Positions 61,864-64,000 of a DNA stretch of 64,000 nucleotides are shown piece after piece. Origin of the DNA: an uncultured Bacilli bacterium (GTDB lineage Bacteria; Bacillota_I; Bacilli_A; RF39; UBA660); NCBI GenBank assembly GCA_934183165.1, contig CAKPRZ010000003.1:104915-168914 (forward strand), read 5' to 3'. The position numbers were made by a program, and so were the translations under genes. Positions within the stretch are counted from its first letter, which is position 1, and each line of letters begins with the position of its first letter. Below the pieces are notes generated by a model. The model worked only from the letters and a program-made list of their open reading frames with translations, was not told the DNA's origin and ran no database searches.

Positions 61864-63591
61864 ATGACATTTAAAGATAAACTAAATAGTTATATGAATG
61901 AACTTAATTGTTCATCTAGAGATATATCAAAAATATCTGGAATATCAGAAACAGTTATTAGTAGATATAAAAACGGAAAAAGAACTCCAAAAATTAATAG
62001 TAATCAATTCAAATCACTAGTAGAGGCAATTTACAATATCTCAAAAGAAAGTAAAAAAAATTATTCAAAAAGTCAAATAGAACAACAATTAATACTAGCA
62101 GTAAATCATAATAACACATTTGATCATACTAGTTTTAGTAAAAATTTAAATGAACTAATATCTACGTTAAATATTAATACTACCGAAATGGCAAAATATA
62201 TTGCTTTTGATGCATCATATATATCAAGAGTTAGATATAATAAAACTAAACCAGCCGACCCTCAAAATCTAGCGAGTAAAATATGCAATTATGTAATTGC
62301 AAAATATAATAATCCAACTACAATTAATTCTATTTTATCAATTTTAAATATTTCCGATATTAAAAGCGAAGAAGAATTATATTTAAAACTATATGAATGG
62401 TTAACAATTAATAAATCTGTAGATACAACAAATCATATAAATAATTTTCTCGAAAATTTAGATAACTTTAATTTGGATGACTATATAGAAGCAATTAAGT
62501 TTAATGAATTAAAAATACCATATATTCCTTTTTATAAAGCTAAGACTAAAAATTATTATGGAATTGAAAATATGAAAAATGGAGAATTGAATTTCTTTAA
62601 GGCTACAGTGTTATCAAAATCAAAAGAAGATATTTATATGTGTAGCGATATGCCAATGGAGGATATGGCACAAGATTTAGACTTTGGTAAAAAATGGATG
62701 TATGGTATAGCTTTATGCCTAAAAAAAGGATTAAAGTTAAATATCATTCATAACCTAGATCGTCCATTTAATGAAATGATGTTAGGCTTAGAAAGTTGGA
62801 TTCCTATATACATGACTGGACAAATAGTTCCATTTTATCTAAATGAAGTTAAAAACAGTGTCTATCAGCACTTAAATTACACTTCAGGTGTAGTTGCATT
62901 AACAGGAGAATGTATAGTTGGTAATCACAATAAAGGCAAATACTATTTAACAGTTGATAAAAAAGAAATCGAATATTATAAAGAAAAAACTAAATTACTT
63001 TTTAAAAAAGCAAAATCACTTATGGATATTTATAGAGAAAAAGATTATAGTATTTTTAACAAATTCCTAAAAGAAGACTCAGTCAAAAAAGGTAATAGAA
63101 AAAGAATTTATTCATCACTTCCAATTTTTACTATAAATGAACAATTACTTCTAGAAATATTAAAAGATAATAACATTTCAGATGAAGAAATAAAATTAAT
63201 AATAAATTATAAAAATCATGAAGAAAAAAGCAATAAAAATATAATTAAAGATAATATTATTACTGATATTATATGGAAACCAAGTAGAGAAGAATTTGAC
63301 AAAAATCCAATAAAACTAAATTTAGAAAATATTTTTTATGATAAAAAAATCATTTATAATTATGAACAATTTACAAAACATTTTAATAGTACAATTAAAT
63401 ATTCTAAATTAAATAGTAATTATAATATTATTGTTGACAAATACCAAACTTTTAAAAATATAAATATTACCATAGTAGAAGGAAAATATGTTATTTTATC
63501 CAAAAATGCTAACCCAATAATTCATTTTGTAATAAGACATCCTAAATTAGTTGATGCTATATCAAAATTCGAAACGCCAATAAGAGAATAG
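61864..63591 (+). CDS. Large double-HTH (XRE-type) regulator of unknown family
   Basis: 575 residues from ATG at 61864 (GAGGTGTTTTAAA ahead; in-frame TTG at 61849 is less likely). Two XRE-like helix-turn-helix units: LNCSSRDISKISGISETVIS RYKNGKRTP near residues 14-42, and STLNINTTEMAKYIAFDASY ISRVRYNKTKP near residues 95-125. Then a ~430-residue region with no known domain; it is mixed alpha/beta with DLDFGKKWMYGIALCLKKGL KLNIIHNLDRPFNEMMLGLE, which has the look of a ligand or nucleotide-binding fold. The genome region has no target gene that stands out. Confidence 0.7.
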   Translation: MTFKDKLNSYMNELNCSSRDISKISGISETVISRYKNGKRTPKINSNQFKSLVEAIYNISKESKKNYSKSQIEQQLILAVNHNNTFDHTSFSKNLNELISTLNINTTEMAKYIAFDASYISRVRYNKTKPADPQNLASKICNYVIAKYNNPTTINSILSILNISDIKSEEELYLKLYEWLTINKSVDTTNHINNFLENLDNFNLDDYIEAIKFNELKIPYIPFYKAKTKNYYGIENMKNGELNFFKATVLSKSKEDIYMCSDMPMEDMAQDLDFGKKWMYGIALCLKKGLKLNIIHNLDRPFNEMMLGLESWIPIYMTGQIVPFYLNEVKNSVYQHLNYTSGVVALTGECIVGNHNKGKYYLTVDKKEIEYYKEKTKLLFKKAKSLMDIYREKDYSIFNKFLKEDSVKKGNRKRIYSSLPIFTINEQLLLEILKDNNISDEEIKLIINYKNHEEKSNKNIIKDNIITDIIWKPSREEFDKNPIKLNLENIFYDKKIIYNYEQFTKHFNSTIKYSKLNSNYNIIVDKYQTFKNINITIVEGKYVILSKNANPIIHFVIRHPKLVDAISKFETPIRE

Positions 63592-63676
63592 AATTATAAA
63601 TAATTTATATATATCTAGACAAAAATAAGTTCAAAAACTCAAATTTATCATAATGTATTTATGAGGAGGAATATGG

Positions 63677-64000
63677 ATGAATAATTGTCAAGATAATCAA
63701 GACTTAAACTTAAAAAGAAATTGTTGGCAAAATTGTTATATAATAGGTCCTACTGGTCCTACCGGACCTAGTGGTGGAGCTACTGGAGCTACTGGAGCCA
63801 CCGGAGCCACTGGAGCTACTGGACCTACTGGACCGACTGGAGCTACTGGTCCTACCGGAGCTACTGGAGCCACTGGACCTACCGGAGCTACTGGACCTAC
63901 CGGAGCTATTGGAGCCACTGGACCTACTGGACCTACTGGACCGACTGGAGCTACTGGTCCTACCGGAGCTACTGGAGCCACTGGACCTACCGGAGCTACT
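63677..64000 (+). CDS. Collagen-like Gly-X-Thr repeat protein, exosporium type (3' end outside the window)
   Basis: Read directly: ATG at 63677 after GAGGAGGAATATGG, 108 codons open to the window edge. A short N-terminus ([20 protein letters not shown]) is followed by [14 protein letters not shown] and then GAT/GPT triplets for ~85 residues. This is the BclA/BclB-type collagen-like layout of spore surface glycoproteins, in which Thr is glycosylated. A CATAatgTA box near 63650, like a sigma-K -10, lies upstream, but no good -35 was found. Triplet numbers vary by recombination. In these proteins a trimerising C-terminal domain follows, here cut off. Confidence 0.85.
   Translation, partial: MNNCQDNQDLNLKRNCWQNCYIIGPTGPTGPSGGATGATGATGATGATGPTGPTGATGPTGATGATGPTGATGPTGAIGATGPTGPTGPTGATGPTGATGATGPTGAT

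Noticed and set aside
63736..63981. Minus-strand frame of GPV/APV repeats
   Set aside because: It is the antisense of the collagen-like GAT/GPT triplets; the plus-strand frame has the start and ribosome site.

Overview
The window is very AT-rich, has short intergenic gaps, and most genes before 32.6 kb lie on the minus strand. Sporulation genes are scattered through it: a spoIVA 5' part, a SpoVIF-like gene, an alpha/beta SASP, a Cse60-like gene and a collagen-like, exosporium-type protein at the right edge. With Gram-positive envelope genes (LTA-synthase family, FemX-type, LCP-free wall set), ThiI and a leuS T-box, this points to a low-GC, spore-forming Bacillota, probably an uncultured gut member of the Bacilli/Erysipelotrichia side. 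The standard code applies: Trp is TGG and TGA closes real genes.

Left part (1 to about 14.4 kb) is accessory. At the left edge sit an SSB-like OB-fold gene, a winged-helix gene and a small partner gene. Next come a structured non-coding stretch, a small membrane-protein gene with one in-frame TGA, two tandem copies of a hairpin module, and a MobV-type oriT. Then follows a minus-strand run: LysR regulator, a 29-codon Tyr/Asp-rich peptide gene ending inside a terminator, an atypical radical SAM protein, a divergent phosphoketolase-like TPP enzyme, two PHP phosphoesterases, a GrpB-family protein, a HAD hydrolase and HelD. Remnants of a MobV relaxase and an ISLre2-family transposase, and a degenerate HhH-GPD/Fe-S protein, lie at 12.5-14.3 kb. 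The accessory part ends exactly inside spoIVA, which is cut after its conserved TPW motif.

14.4-32.6 kb is chromosomal core: DUF5305 and multi-TM SipW-like signal peptidase, SpoVIF, Der, EngB, NrnA, AckA, an unusual 915-residue sigma factor with four tandem repeats, SASP, ThiI, LTA-synthase family protein, YihY/BrkB, and a membrane sensor with a degenerate GGDEF domain. 32.7-56.4 kb carries Pr6Pr, a divergent PRPP synthetase, FemX-like, a MATE/MVF flippase, Cse60, T-box-controlled leuS, GH31 glucosidase, YtqA-like radical SAM, a secreted amidase, YfhO, a GT2 enzyme, LigA, TPM and LemA proteins, PcrA and a Fic pair.

56.5-64 kb carries a degenerate GDPD-like protein, an SsuABC/ThiXYZ-type ABC transporter, two zinc-ribbon membrane proteins (one PrsW-like), a double-HTH regulator and the start of the collagen-like gene. 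No rRNA, tRNA or CRISPR array was seen.
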